Origin: an uncultured Oscillospiraceae bacterium
GTDB taxonomy: Bacteria > Bacillota > Clostridia > Oscillospirales > Acutalibacteraceae
Assembly: GCA_900548085.1 (NCBI GenBank)
Contig: URJF01000007.1
Span: 1 to 24,987 of the forward strand
DNA: 24,987 nt
Direction: 5' to 3'
Made by a program: the position numbers and the translations under genes. Each line of letters starts with the position of its first letter. Position 1 is the first letter of the stretch. The notes under the pieces were generated by a model. That model was not told where the DNA came from, made no database searches, and worked only from the letters and a program-made list of their open reading frames with translations. Shown here in pieces: positions 1-6,886 of the stretch.

Positions 1-55
1 ACCAGTGACACTGCGGGTATGAACCGCATGCTCTAGCCAACTGAGCTATAAAGCC
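1..55 (-). tRNA. tRNA-Met (CAT), 3' part cut off by window edge
   Basis: Read on the minus strand from 55, the sequence gives a 7-nt acceptor 5' strand (GGCTTTA), TA at positions 8-9, a D-arm closed by GCTC/GAGC, and an anticodon stem TGCGG/CCGCA around the loop TTCATAC. The anticodon is CAT. The variable region and the start of the T-arm follow, and then the window ends, so the T-loop and 3' acceptor are missing. The TTCATAC loop resembles the Bacillus elongator tRNA-Met more than tRNA-Ile(CAT), whose loop is usually CTCATAA. The Ile2 option with a lysidine-modified anticodon cannot be fully excluded. It has its own consensus promoter just upstream and is divergent from lexA. Confidence 0.9.
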
Positions 56-75
56 AAATCTAATGTGCAAGCAAG

Positions 76-104
76 ATTATAGCGTAAACAAATCCAAATG
101 TCAA
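76..104 (-). promoter_or_regulatory. sigma-A promoter of the tRNA-Met
   Basis: On the minus strand there is a perfect -35 TTGACA (99-104), a 17-nt spacer and a perfect -10 TATAAT (76-81). The expected start is near 69, about 14 nt before the mature tRNA end. A fully consensus promoter suits a stable RNA gene. Confidence 0.85.
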
Positions 105-136
105 CACTTTTTTTACAATTATTTAATAATTCTTAA

Positions 137-148
137 GTACAAATGTTT
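137..148. promoter_or_regulatory. candidate LexA (SOS/Cheo) box upstream of lexA
   Basis: GTACAAATGTTT matches the Gram-positive LexA site pattern GAAC-N4-GTTY with one mismatch (GTAC for GAAC). Its 3' end overlaps the lexA -35 hexamer at 147-152, the expected place for autorepression. This is a pattern match only. Confidence 0.55.
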
Positions 149-175
149 GACAAGGGAACGGTATAATGTTAATAT
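147..175 (+). promoter_or_regulatory. likely lexA promoter
   Basis: There is a perfect TTGACA at 147-152. The best-spaced -10 is TAATAT at 170-175 (17-nt spacer). A better hexamer, TATAAT at 162-167, lies only 9 nt from the -35 and is too close to pair with it. The exact start is therefore uncertain, but a promoter here is likely because the gene is divergent from the tRNA. Confidence 0.6.
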
Positions 176-229
176 AGTAAAAAATATATTATTTTAGCAA
201 GAATAGAGTGAAGGTCGGAGAGTGTATTT

Positions 230-823
230 ATGGACATACTCAGCGAAAAAGAACAGCTTGTTTTTGATTTTATAAAGCAGACTATAGAGGACAGAGGTGT
301 TGCACCGTCGGTCAGAGATGTCGCTAAGGCAGCAGGCTACAAGTCGCCCTCTACAGCCCAGTATATGTTGGATAAATTGGAAAAGGCAGGCTACATAGAG
401 CGTGATCCTATGCTGAAGAGGACTATACGCATTTGCTCACACGGTACTAAGTCGGTGCAGATTCCTCTCGTAGGTACAGTTACGGCCGGCCAGCCTATTT
501 TGGCTGTTGAGAGCATAGAGGACTATATTCCCGTACCACTCCGCAACAAGAGCAGCAAGGATTTGTTCGCTCTGCGTGTCAAGGGAGATTCTATGATTAA
601 CGCCGCTATATTGGACGGCGACATAGTGGTAGTCGAAAAAACGCCTGTAGCTGACAACGGCGAGATTGTAGTGGCATTGATAGACGATGAGGCTACTGTA
701 AAGCGATTTTACAAAGAGAAAGGCCATTTCAGGTTACAGCCGGAAAACGAAAAATACGAGCCGATTATTGTAGACGAGCTTGCAGTGCTCGGAAAAGTAA
801 AAATGGTAATAAGAAGTTATTGA
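230..823 (+). CDS. lexA: LexA, SOS response repressor
   Basis: LexA represses DNA-damage genes and self-cleaves when stimulated by RecA-ssDNA filaments. The 197-aa length is typical. Residues 1-68 form the winged helix-turn-helix, with the recognition region around residues 25-50 (APSVRDVAKAAGYKSPSTAQ). The C-terminal half is an S24 peptidase fold. The scissile pair is Ala86-Gly87 (in VTAGQP), the catalytic serine is Ser121 (GDSM) and the lysine is Lys158 (ATVKR). The start ATG at 230 follows GGAG at 217-220 with a 9-nt gap. A LexA-like box overlaps the upstream -35, suggesting autoregulation. The next gene starts 97 nt downstream with no clear terminator between, so some co-transcription is possible. 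Confidence 0.96.
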   Translation: MDILSEKEQLVFDFIKQTIEDRGVAPSVRDVAKAAGYKSPSTAQYMLDKLEKAGYIERDPMLKRTIRICSHGTKSVQIPLVGTVTAGQPILAVESIEDYIPVPLRNKSSKDLFALRVKGDSMINAAILDGDIVVVEKTPVADNGEIVVALIDDEATVKRFYKEKGHFRLQPENEKYEPIIVDELAVLGKVKMVIRSY

Positions 824-851
824 AGTAAAAGTCACTGTGTGATAAAATTAT

Positions 852-879
852 TTGCTGAAAAATATAATTATAATATATT
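852..879 (+). promoter_or_regulatory. weak candidate promoter before the mrp operon
   Basis: TTGCTG (852-857), a 16-nt spacer and TATATT (874-879). The area is very A/T rich, so the match may be chance. A small hairpin (TCGGC/GCCGA, about 879-893) follows it. Confidence 0.3.
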
Positions 880-920
880 CGGCGGCAAGCCGACAAATTA
901 TTATGGAAAATGGTGATATT

Positions 921-1742
921 ATGAGCGAGTGTACACACGATTGTTCGTCATGCTCCAGCAACTGTTCGGATAGAACACAGCCACAGAGTTTTCTTAAACC
1001 ACAGAACGAACATTCTAATATAAAAAAAGTAATAGGTATTGTATCCGGCAAAGGCGGTGTAGGCAAGAGCCTTGTTAGCTGTCTTTTGGCAGAAAAGTGC
1101 CAAAAGGCAGGACTTAAGGTTGGCGTTCTTGATGCAGATATAACAGGACCGTCTGTACCTAAATCATTCGGAATAACAGAGCGTGCCATGCAGGACAATA
1201 CAGGATTGCTCCCTGCTGTTACAAAGAGCGGAATAAAGCTGATGAGCATAAATCTTCTGCTGGAGGATGTAAACTCACCGGTTGTTTGGAGAGGCCCTGT
1301 TATCAGCGGCGTTATCACTCAGTTTTGGACCGATGTTAATTGGGGCGATTTGGACTATCTCTTTGTGGATATGCCTCCGGGAACAGGAGATGTTCCTCTC
1401 ACGGTATTTCAGTCATTGCCGGTGGACGGCATAGTTATTGTTTCCACACCTCAGGATTTGGTTAAGATGATAGTGACAAAGGCCTACAATATGGCTAAGA
1501 TGATGAATGTTCCAGTTCTCGGACTTGTGGAGAATATGAGCTATTTCACCTGTCCCGATTGCGGCAAAAGACTGGAGATATTCGGCAAGTCGCAGATAGA
1601 TGAGACTGCCAAGGAGCTTGGGGTTTCTGTTTTGGCTAAACTGCCCATCAATCCGGACATTACCCGCCTTGTAGACGATGGTGACATTGAGAGTGCCGAC
1701 GCACCCGAACTTGACGAATTTGTGAACACACTTACTGAATAA
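921..1742 (+). CDS. mrp: Mrp/NBP35-family iron-sulfur carrier ATPase
   Basis: This is a ParA/MinD-like P-loop ATPase (273 aa) of the ApbC/Mrp/Nbp35 group, which carries 4Fe-4S clusters to apo-proteins in the cytosol. The N-terminus has four cysteines (4, 8, 11 and 15; CTHDCSSCSSNC), resembling the N-terminal cluster site of Nbp35-type members. The deviant Walker A is GKGGVGKS at residues 43-50, and the Mrp signature FVDMPPGTGD is at about 148-157. The bridging CPDC pair (Cys211, Cys214) sits after NMSYF. I chose ATG 921 over upstream in-frame starts because GGTGAT lies 5 nt before it and the protein then begins just before the cysteine motif. It probably heads an operon in which the next five genes follow with gaps of 13-19 nt. 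Confidence 0.93.
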   Translation: MSECTHDCSSCSSNCSDRTQPQSFLKPQNEHSNIKKVIGIVSGKGGVGKSLVSCLLAEKCQKAGLKVGVLDADITGPSVPKSFGITERAMQDNTGLLPAVTKSGIKLMSINLLLEDVNSPVVWRGPVISGVITQFWTDVNWGDLDYLFVDMPPGTGDVPLTVFQSLPVDGIVIVSTPQDLVKMIVTKAYNMAKMMNVPVLGLVENMSYFTCPDCGKRLEIFGKSQIDETAKELGVSVLAKLPINPDITRLVDDGDIESADAPELDEFVNTLTE

Positions 1743-1755
1743 ACGGAGAAGAATT

Positions 1756-2253
1756 ATGCCAAAAAGAGAAGATTATATTTCTTGGGATGAATATTTTATG
1801 GGTGTATCATTGCTGTCCTCTATGCGCAGTAAGGACCCATCTACACAGGTAGGAGCTTGTATTGTCAGCGACGAAAATAAAATTTTGTCTGTTGGTTACA
1901 ACGGATTTCCGAGAGGATGCAGTGATGACGAGTTTCCGTGGGGACGCACAGGCGAGCACTCAAATGATACAAAGTATCCATTTGTTTGTCACGCAGAGCT
2001 TAATGCAATACTGAATGCAGGCGGACAAAATCTGAGAGGCTCACGCATTTTTGTGGCACTGTTCCCTTGCAATGAGTGTGCAAAGGCTATCATACAAAGC
2101 GGAATAAAAGAGGTTATCTACATATCGGACAAGTATGCCGATACAGAGGCAACTGTTGCCAGCAAAGCTATGCTAAATGCTGCAGGAATAAAGCTCACCC
2201 GATTCGAAAGCGATAAGGAAATTACAATTTCTTTTGATACCGACAAGATATGA
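1756..2253 (+). CDS. comEB: dCMP deaminase (ComEB-like)
   Basis: Deoxycytidylate deaminase converts dCMP to dUMP and so feeds thymidylate synthesis. The protein has 165 aa. The zinc site is visible as HAE (His79, with catalytic Glu81) and PCNEC (Cys105, Cys108). The substrate-side motif GYNGFPRGC lies near residues 47-55, as in dCMP rather than cytidine deaminases. The start ATG has CGGAG just upstream (1742-1746). It follows mrp by 13 nt. The link with mrp is probably only co-transcription of housekeeping genes. The Bacillus homologue sits in a competence operon, but no other com gene is seen here. Confidence 0.93.
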   Translation: MPKREDYISWDEYFMGVSLLSSMRSKDPSTQVGACIVSDENKILSVGYNGFPRGCSDDEFPWGRTGEHSNDTKYPFVCHAELNAILNAGGQNLRGSRIFVALFPCNECAKAIIQSGIKEVIYISDKYADTEATVASKAMLNAAGIKLTRFESDKEITISFDTDKI

Positions 2254-2268
2254 AAATATAGGATTTTT

Positions 2269-2859
2269 ATGGAAATAGATATTTATGATTTTGACAAAAC
2301 AATAGTGCCGTTCGACAGCGGCTCACTGTTTGTGGCATATTGCTTTTTGCACTATCCGTGGTGCTTTGTTATTTTGCCGATAATAGCGGTGGCAGGATTG
2401 CTTATGATACTGCATATTATCAATTTTTCTAAGTTCAAAAAATTTTGTTTTATTTTTCTTCCTCTTATTCCGAAAGATAAAGCAGTAAAGAAATTTTGGG
2501 ACAAGCATGAGGGCAGTGTACATAAGTGGTTCAAACAGCGGGATAGATATTCTGTAGTTATCAGTGCAAGCCCCGACTTTTTGCTCGGCGAAATACAAAA
2601 GCGCTTGGGATTTGATAAACTGATTTGTACTCGACACAACCCTAAGACCGGTGTAATTATCGGCGAAAACTGCCGTGATGAAGAAAAGGTACGCCGTCTG
2701 TATGAGAAATTCAACAAAGATGAAATTAGGGTAGTCGATGTTTATTCAGATTCACTTAGGCACGACAAGCCGATTTTTTCGTTAGCAACTCATCAGTGCT
2801 GGCATATCGTGGATGGAGAAAAAGTACCGTTTGATTTTGATGAGATTTATAAAAAATAA
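2269..2859 (+). CDS. HAD-superfamily phosphatase, subfamily IB-like
   Basis: A 196-aa haloacid-dehalogenase hydrolase. Motif I is DFDKT with nucleophile Asp7 and acid/base Asp9. Motif II is VISASPD at about residues 96-102, and a motif III/IV-like region YSDSLRHDKP lies near 157-168. The region at about 22-50 is strongly hydrophobic (CFVILPIIAVAGLLMILHII), so the cap may insert in or lie on the membrane. This is seen in some subfamily IB members related to phosphoserine phosphatase. The substrate cannot be read from sequence; a phospho-amino-acid or lipid phosphate is possible. It is the third gene of the mrp-birA run, 15 nt after comEB, with a modest AGGA RBS. Confidence 0.8.
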   Translation: MEIDIYDFDKTIVPFDSGSLFVAYCFLHYPWCFVILPIIAVAGLLMILHIINFSKFKKFCFIFLPLIPKDKAVKKFWDKHEGSVHKWFKQRDRYSVVISASPDFLLGEIQKRLGFDKLICTRHNPKTGVIIGENCRDEEKVRRLYEKFNKDEIRVVDVYSDSLRHDKPIFSLATHQCWHIVDGEKVPFDFDEIYKK

Positions 2860-2878
2860 TTTTGAGCAGGTTTTTTGA

Positions 2879-4210
2879 ATGAAATATTTTTTGAGAGTTT
2901 TGATAATACTTGTTTTAGCGGTAAGCATAATTGGCGGAGTTTATTACAAGACGGATTATTCTAAAAAAATCAGCGCCGCAACAGATGTGTCGCTGACCAC
3001 AGTAACAAAAGCGCCTGTTACCGAAAAGGACGGCGACAAAGTTCTTATCGGAAAATATGACGGTGGCTTCAGCCTGTACAAGCAGGGCGAAAAAGTAATA
3101 CTCAAGGACAAGAGCGGAAAAGAATATTCCTTTGATAATTGGAGCAAGTTAATAACGAAAGAAAAGCCGACCCTGTATTTGTACGATTTTGATTATGACG
3201 GTGAGGACGAGTTGCTTTTTAAGATTTTGAGCGAGTCCAGAATCAATGATGATTTCAAGTATGACTATTACTATTTGAACAAAACTACTACCAGTAAAAA
3301 GGTTACTAAATATACTGTGGATTTACTGTCTCAGAATTTTATAAAAATGATTTTTCATGATATGCTCAATGTGGAGATGTCGCAGCTAAAGGGATGTGAC
3401 AAAATAGTGCAGCTCGCCATGACGGCAAACGAAAATCAGATAGCTTATGACGCAAAGAAAGGCCTTGCAAAGGCCAGTTATGCAGGATTTTGTACTGCAC
3501 TCAGAAACAAAAAGACGGGTAAGTACTACAAGGTTAAAAAGTGGGATTATGCCGGCGACAAATGTTATGTAAAAAAGAGCGGAAAGAAGTATAAAATATT
3601 TGCTGAAGTTAAGATAAATATAGAGTATTACGGTACCAATGAAATTCAGCACGCAGGTAACATTAAGTTTGAAATTCGACCTAATAAAGTCGGTAAAAAT
3701 GATATGTTTTATGTGGCAGAAAATTCAATGATTTTTGAGGGAGAAGGAAAATACGCTGCCTCCAGTCAGTATAATGTAGCAAAAGAAGATTGGAGTACAA
3801 CTTATGCAAACTCAAACAAAGAGAGTTCAAAATCTGCTGCTGGTGATAAGGTGATAGATTGGGCAGAACTTAAATTCAGTGATGTGCAGAGCGTAAATGC
3901 AAGATATGATGATTTTTCTGCTTCTAAAACAGAGGCAAACAATATCTATGGCTTAAAAATCACAAAGAGTTATGTCATAATCGTTGCAAAAAAAGGGTAT
4001 AAGTTCAGTAAGGAGCAGGCGAAAAAAGGTGATTTCAGCGTAATAATAAATGAGGGCGAAAAAGGTATGTACGGTGAACACGAGATTTCCTACACCGCCG
4101 AAATATACACGAACAAGCACGGCAGAGAAGTTTTTAAGATAAACTTTGACAAAGAATATCCAAAGAGCGAAATACACACTATGAGAATAAACTTGCCGTC
4201 GGATTATTGA
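2879..4210 (+). CDS. secreted or membrane-anchored protein of unknown function
   Basis: I do not recognise this 443-aa protein. It begins with a signal peptide or anchor (residues 4-23, LRVLIILVLAVSIIGG), and no lipobox cysteine is visible. A Thr/Lys-rich linker follows. Near residues 97-111 is YDFDYDGEDE, a D-x-D-x-D-G calcium-loop-like motif of the type found in FG-GAP/VCBS or dockerin-like repeats. The rest is rich in Lys, Tyr and Asp, typical of extracellular Clostridia proteins, with a beta-rich C-terminal third. It sits between the HAD phosphatase (19 nt) and degV (15 nt) and so is co-transcribed with intracellular housekeeping genes. A role in the envelope is an inference. Confidence 0.75.
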   Translation: MKYFLRVLIILVLAVSIIGGVYYKTDYSKKISAATDVSLTTVTKAPVTEKDGDKVLIGKYDGGFSLYKQGEKVILKDKSGKEYSFDNWSKLITKEKPTLYLYDFDYDGEDELLFKILSESRINDDFKYDYYYLNKTTTSKKVTKYTVDLLSQNFIKMIFHDMLNVEMSQLKGCDKIVQLAMTANENQIAYDAKKGLAKASYAGFCTALRNKKTGKYYKVKKWDYAGDKCYVKKSGKKYKIFAEVKINIEYYGTNEIQHAGNIKFEIRPNKVGKNDMFYVAENSMIFEGEGKYAASSQYNVAKEDWSTTYANSNKESSKSAAGDKVIDWAELKFSDVQSVNARYDDFSASKTEANNIYGLKITKSYVIIVAKKGYKFSKEQAKKGDFSVIINEGEKGMYGEHEISYTAEIYTNKHGREVFKINFDKEYPKSEIHTMRINLPSDY

Positions 4211-4225
4211 TAACGGAGGATTACA

Positions 4226-5089
4226 GTGGTGAATATTAAAGATGTGGCAATCACAGCGGATTCTACCTGCGATTTGCCGGAATATTTAGTAAAAGAAAAA
4301 AACATAATAATTATACCGCTTTCTGTCCTTTTGGGAGATAAGGAATATCTGGACGGTGTTGATGTGAAACCTAAGGATATTTACAGCTATGTTGAGGGCG
4401 GAGGCGCATTGCCCAAGACAGCAGCTGTTCCGCCAAAGAGATATACAGAGGTGTTTAAGGCACTGACAGCTAAGGGAAAAAAGGTAGTCCATATAGGGCT
4501 GTCCTCTGCGATTTCTTCAAGCTATCAAAATGCCTGTGCCGCCGCAGCGGAGCTTGATGGGGTTTATTGCGTGGACTCAAAATCTCTTTGTACCGCTATG
4601 GGACTCTTGGTACTGAAAGCGTGCGATTTCAGAGACAAGGGTATGGACGCAAAAAAAATTGCCGACAAGGTAACAAGACTTGTGCCGAAAGTTTCTGCCA
4701 CATTTATACTTGACAATCTTGAGTATATCCACAAAGGCGGAAGATGCTCGTCTGTGGCAAGATTCGGTGCTAACATTTTGGGAATAAAGCCATCCATCGC
4801 CGTAGACAGCTCCACAGGCGCTATGGATGTGGTAAAGAAGTACAGAGGCAGAATTGATGTTGTGTACAAGCAGTATATAAACGATTGCCTAAAGGATATA
4901 AACAAAATTGACCCACAGAGAGTGGTTATAGCGAACAGCGGAGAAATTCAGCCCGAAATACTTGCTTTTACAAAGGGAGTTGTAGAGGGTAAGAATAAGT
5001 TTGAACAGGTAATATCCGCCGATGCGGGATGTGCCATTTCTTCTCACTGCGGTCCCAGGACATTGGCTATATTTTGTTTGAAAAAATAA
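4226..5089 (+). CDS. DegV family fatty-acid-binding protein
   Basis: DegV (FakB-type) proteins bind fatty acids. Characterised FakB members present the acyl chain to the kinase FakA, which is not in this window. The 287-aa length is typical. Visible motifs are the N-terminal ITADSTCDLP (residues 9-18), the serine-rich binding loop GLSSAISSSYQNA (about 91-103) and FILDNLEYIHKGGRCS (about 160-175). The start is GTG at 4226, directly followed by a second in-frame GTG at 4229. The SD GGAGG (4215-4219) is 6 or 9 nt away, so either could be used. It is the fifth gene of the mrp-birA run. Confidence 0.93.
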   Translation: MVNIKDVAITADSTCDLPEYLVKEKNIIIIPLSVLLGDKEYLDGVDVKPKDIYSYVEGGGALPKTAAVPPKRYTEVFKALTAKGKKVVHIGLSSAISSSYQNACAAAAELDGVYCVDSKSLCTAMGLLVLKACDFRDKGMDAKKIADKVTRLVPKVSATFILDNLEYIHKGGRCSSVARFGANILGIKPSIAVDSSTGAMDVVKKYRGRIDVVYKQYINDCLKDINKIDPQRVVIANSGEIQPEILAFTKGVVEGKNKFEQVISADAGCAISSHCGPRTLAIFCLKK

Positions 5090-5103
5090 TCGGAGTATAA
5101 TTT

Positions 5104-6048
5104 ATGTCAACGAGAGATGAAGTGCTTGGATATTTGTCCGAGACAGAGGATTATATCAGTGGCGAAAAATTGGCACAAAAAACAGGGAAAAGCCGTGCGG
5201 CTATTTGGAAAGCAATCAAGGCTTTGCAAAAGGACGGCATAAAAATCGATGCTGTAACAAACAGAGGCTATAAACTCGAAAAAGACAATGATATTTTATC
5301 TGCCGGTACAATCAGAGCGAATGTAGACTTTGATACTAAGGTTCTGTTTTATGACAGCATAGATTCTACCAACACTCAGGCTAAACGACTGATTAACGAG
5401 GGTGAAACAGGAAATATGCTGTTAGTGGCTAAGGAGCAAACCGCCGGTAGGGGCAGACAGGGAAAGAGCTTTTACTCCCCTGCTGATACGGGAATATATC
5501 TGTCGTTTGTTACGCATCCCATGGATTCATTGCAGTCGGCTGTTACTGCTACAACTGCGGCGGCTGTCGCTGTGTGTCGTGCCTTGGAAAAGCTGACCGA
5601 CAAAAAGCCTAAGATAAAATGGGTGAACGATGTCTATATTGATGGCAAGAAAATTTGTGGCATTTTGACCGAAGCGGTAACCGATTTTGAAACCCAAACG
5701 GTAACCTCGGTCATCATCGGAATAGGTGTAAACATTACAACACAGACCTTCCCTGACGATGTGACAAATGCCGGGGCAATCAGTTGCAATGTCAACAGAG
5801 CGGCTTTGGCAGCAGAGATTGCCAATCAGCTCAACAAAATCAATACCGGCAGATACGAGGATTTCATATCCTACTATCGTTCCCATTCTATGATAATAGG
5901 AGAAAAAATCAATTTTATAAAAAACGGGGAGGCAACTCCTGCTACCGCCGTTGCTATCGACAGCCGAGGAGGGCTCGAGGTAGAACTGGCAGACGGAAGC
6001 CGCACTGTTCTGCGAAGCGGCGAAATCTCAATACGAAAAAGACAATAA
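5104..6048 (+). CDS. birA: BirA, biotin protein ligase and biotin-operon repressor
   Basis: BirA activates biotin to biotinyl-AMP and attaches it to a lysine on carboxylase and decarboxylase carriers. Members with an N-terminal DNA-binding domain also repress biotin genes. This 314-aa protein is the full bifunctional form: a winged helix at residues 1-60, the biotin/ATP-binding loop GRGRQG (115-120), catalytic KWVND (Lys172 onward), then DGKKICGILTE and a C-terminal SH3-like cap. It ends the plus-strand run and is followed by a bidirectional terminator. The next plus-strand genes, oadG-oadB, are part of an enzyme class that needs a biotinylated carrier, so the placement is functionally sensible. 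Confidence 0.95.
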   Translation: MSTRDEVLGYLSETEDYISGEKLAQKTGKSRAAIWKAIKALQKDGIKIDAVTNRGYKLEKDNDILSAGTIRANVDFDTKVLFYDSIDSTNTQAKRLINEGETGNMLLVAKEQTAGRGRQGKSFYSPADTGIYLSFVTHPMDSLQSAVTATTAAAVAVCRALEKLTDKKPKIKWVNDVYIDGKKICGILTEAVTDFETQTVTSVIIGIGVNITTQTFPDDVTNAGAISCNVNRAALAAEIANQLNKINTGRYEDFISYYRSHSMIIGEKINFIKNGEATPATAVAIDSRGGLEVELADGSRTVLRSGEISIRKRQ

Positions 6049-6055
6049 AAAATAA

Positions 6056-6089
6056 AAAGCACTGCAAGGTAAAAAACTTGCAGTGCTTT
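6056..6089. terminator. bidirectional intrinsic terminator
   Basis: A perfect 13-bp stem (6056-6068 with 6077-6089) has an 8-nt loop. On the minus strand it is followed by a strong T-rich tail (CTTTTTATTTTTTATTG); on the plus strand the T run is only TTTGTTG. It is therefore best for the minus-strand small gene and also serves birA. Confidence 0.88.
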
Positions 6090-6102
6090 GTTGCGTAAGC
6101 TG

Positions 6103-6237
6103 CTATCTCAAAATCGCAAAAGCCAGGTCAATACCGCCTGCCAAAAGCTTGGAGGTCTTTTGCATTCCGAGAGTTTCGGTAATCCACAAAATAATCATTG
6201 CTACCATTATTGCAATAATAAGTGCCTGTTTGCTCAT
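6103..6237 (-). CDS. small single-pass membrane protein, 44 aa (unannotated size class)
   Basis: The minus-strand ORF runs from ATG (6237) to TAG (6103) and encodes 44 aa. Residues 5-20 form a hydrophobic helix (ALIIAIMVAMIILWIT), followed by ETLGMQKTSK and a second hydrophobic patch (LLAGGIDLAFAILR). A near-consensus promoter lies upstream (6273-6301) and a terminator starts 14 nt after the stop, so this is a self-contained unit of about 220 nt. The weak point is the SD: AAAGG lies 13 nt from the ATG, which is long. The WITET segment recalls the WITE-containing helix of SLC13/DASS anion transporters, but this is too short to be one. It could be a small regulatory membrane peptide, or the transcript could act as RNA. 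Confidence 0.6.
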   Translation of the reverse strand: MSKQALIIAIMVAMIILWITETLGMQKTSKLLAGGIDLAFAILR

Positions 6238-6272
6238 AATAAATACATAACCTTTCTGTTTGGTATGTTATT

Positions 6273-6301
6273 ATTATAAACAATTAACAAAAATAAATCA
6301 A
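6273..6301 (-). promoter_or_regulatory. sigma-A promoter of the 44-aa small gene
   Basis: Minus strand: -35 TTGATT (6296-6301), 17-nt spacer, -10 TATAAT (6273-6278). The predicted start is near 6266, giving a 5' leader of about 28 nt before ATG 6237. Confidence 0.75.
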
Positions 6302-6366
6302 TAGAAAGTTTTATTGCAGACATATTTTATGCAAAATGACAAACTCAAAAAAATTGAAAATATATG

Positions 6367-6395
6367 TTGAAAAAATAACAAATAAGATTTATAAT
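6367..6395 (+). promoter_or_regulatory. sigma-A promoter of oadG-oadB
   Basis: -35 TTGAAA (6367-6372), 17-nt spacer, perfect -10 TATAAT (6390-6395). The start is expected near 6402, about 30 nt before ATG 6434. It diverges from the small-gene promoter, with 65 bp between the two -35 boxes. Confidence 0.8.
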
Positions 6396-6433
6396 ACTAA
6401 CTAATCGTTTTTATAATGGAGGAATTTGGGTTT

Positions 6434-6874
6434 ATGGATATTACAACATTAGTAACTGGCATAACTCCCAGCAGATCAGCAACTTTTACTGCGACAGTAA
6501 TTATTGCCGGAATAGGCATAGTTTTGTTCACACTGTTTGTTCTGATTCTTGTGTTTTACGCATTTGGCGCTATTATATCTAAGACACAGGGTGCGGCTAA
6601 GAAAAATAGTTCAAAAAAAGTTGAGACAAAAGCAGCAACAAAAAGTGCTCCGGCACCTGTTGTATCGGCGCCTAAGAGTGCGCCTGCTGTTCAGAACGGT
6701 ATCAGCGGTGAGGTAGTAGCGGCTATAAGTGCTGCCGTCTATGCTATGGAGGACGAAAACGCAACAGTTTGCTCTATCCAAAAGCAACCGCAGATTGTTA
6801 CCAGACAGAATCCGATTACAACACGCAATCCTTGGGCACAGGCTGCTGTAATCGACAATACAAGACCTTTTTAG
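6434..6874 (+). CDS. OadG-like gamma subunit of a sodium-pump decarboxylase
   Basis: The gamma subunit of Na+-translocating biotin-dependent decarboxylases is a small single-pass protein that joins the membrane pump to the soluble carboxyltransferase. The 146-aa product has one helix at about residues 18-44 (TVIIAGIGIVLFTLFVLILV). A Lys/Ala/Pro-rich flexible linker follows, then a C-terminal NPWAQAAVIDNTRPF that resembles the conserved C-terminal NPW segment of the family. I chose ATG 6434 because GGAGGA (6418-6423) is 10 nt upstream; an ATG at 6416 overlaps that SD. oadB follows after 12 nt. The substrate (oxaloacetate, methylmalonyl-CoA or glutaconyl-CoA) is unknown. Confidence 0.85.
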   Translation: MDITTLVTGITPSRSATFTATVIIAGIGIVLFTLFVLILVFYAFGAIISKTQGAAKKNSSKKVETKAATKSAPAPVVSAPKSAPAVQNGISGEVVAAISAAVYAMEDENATVCSIQKQPQIVTRQNPITTRNPWAQAAVIDNTRPF

Positions 6875-6886
6875 GAGGACAACTAA

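Noticed and set aside
162..167. Perfect TATAAT used with TTGACA at 147-152 as the lexA promoter
   Set aside because: The spacer is only 9 nt, too short for sigma-A; a 17-nt pair with TAATAT was preferred.
848..1318. Minus-strand ORF of 156 aa opposite mrp
   Set aside because: It lies antisense to the strongly conserved Mrp protein, has no recognisable domain and no SD or promoter support.
6088..6279. Plus-strand ORF of 63 aa (starting MLRKLLSQ)
   Set aside because: It starts inside the terminator and lies antisense to the better-supported 44-aa gene with promoter and terminator.
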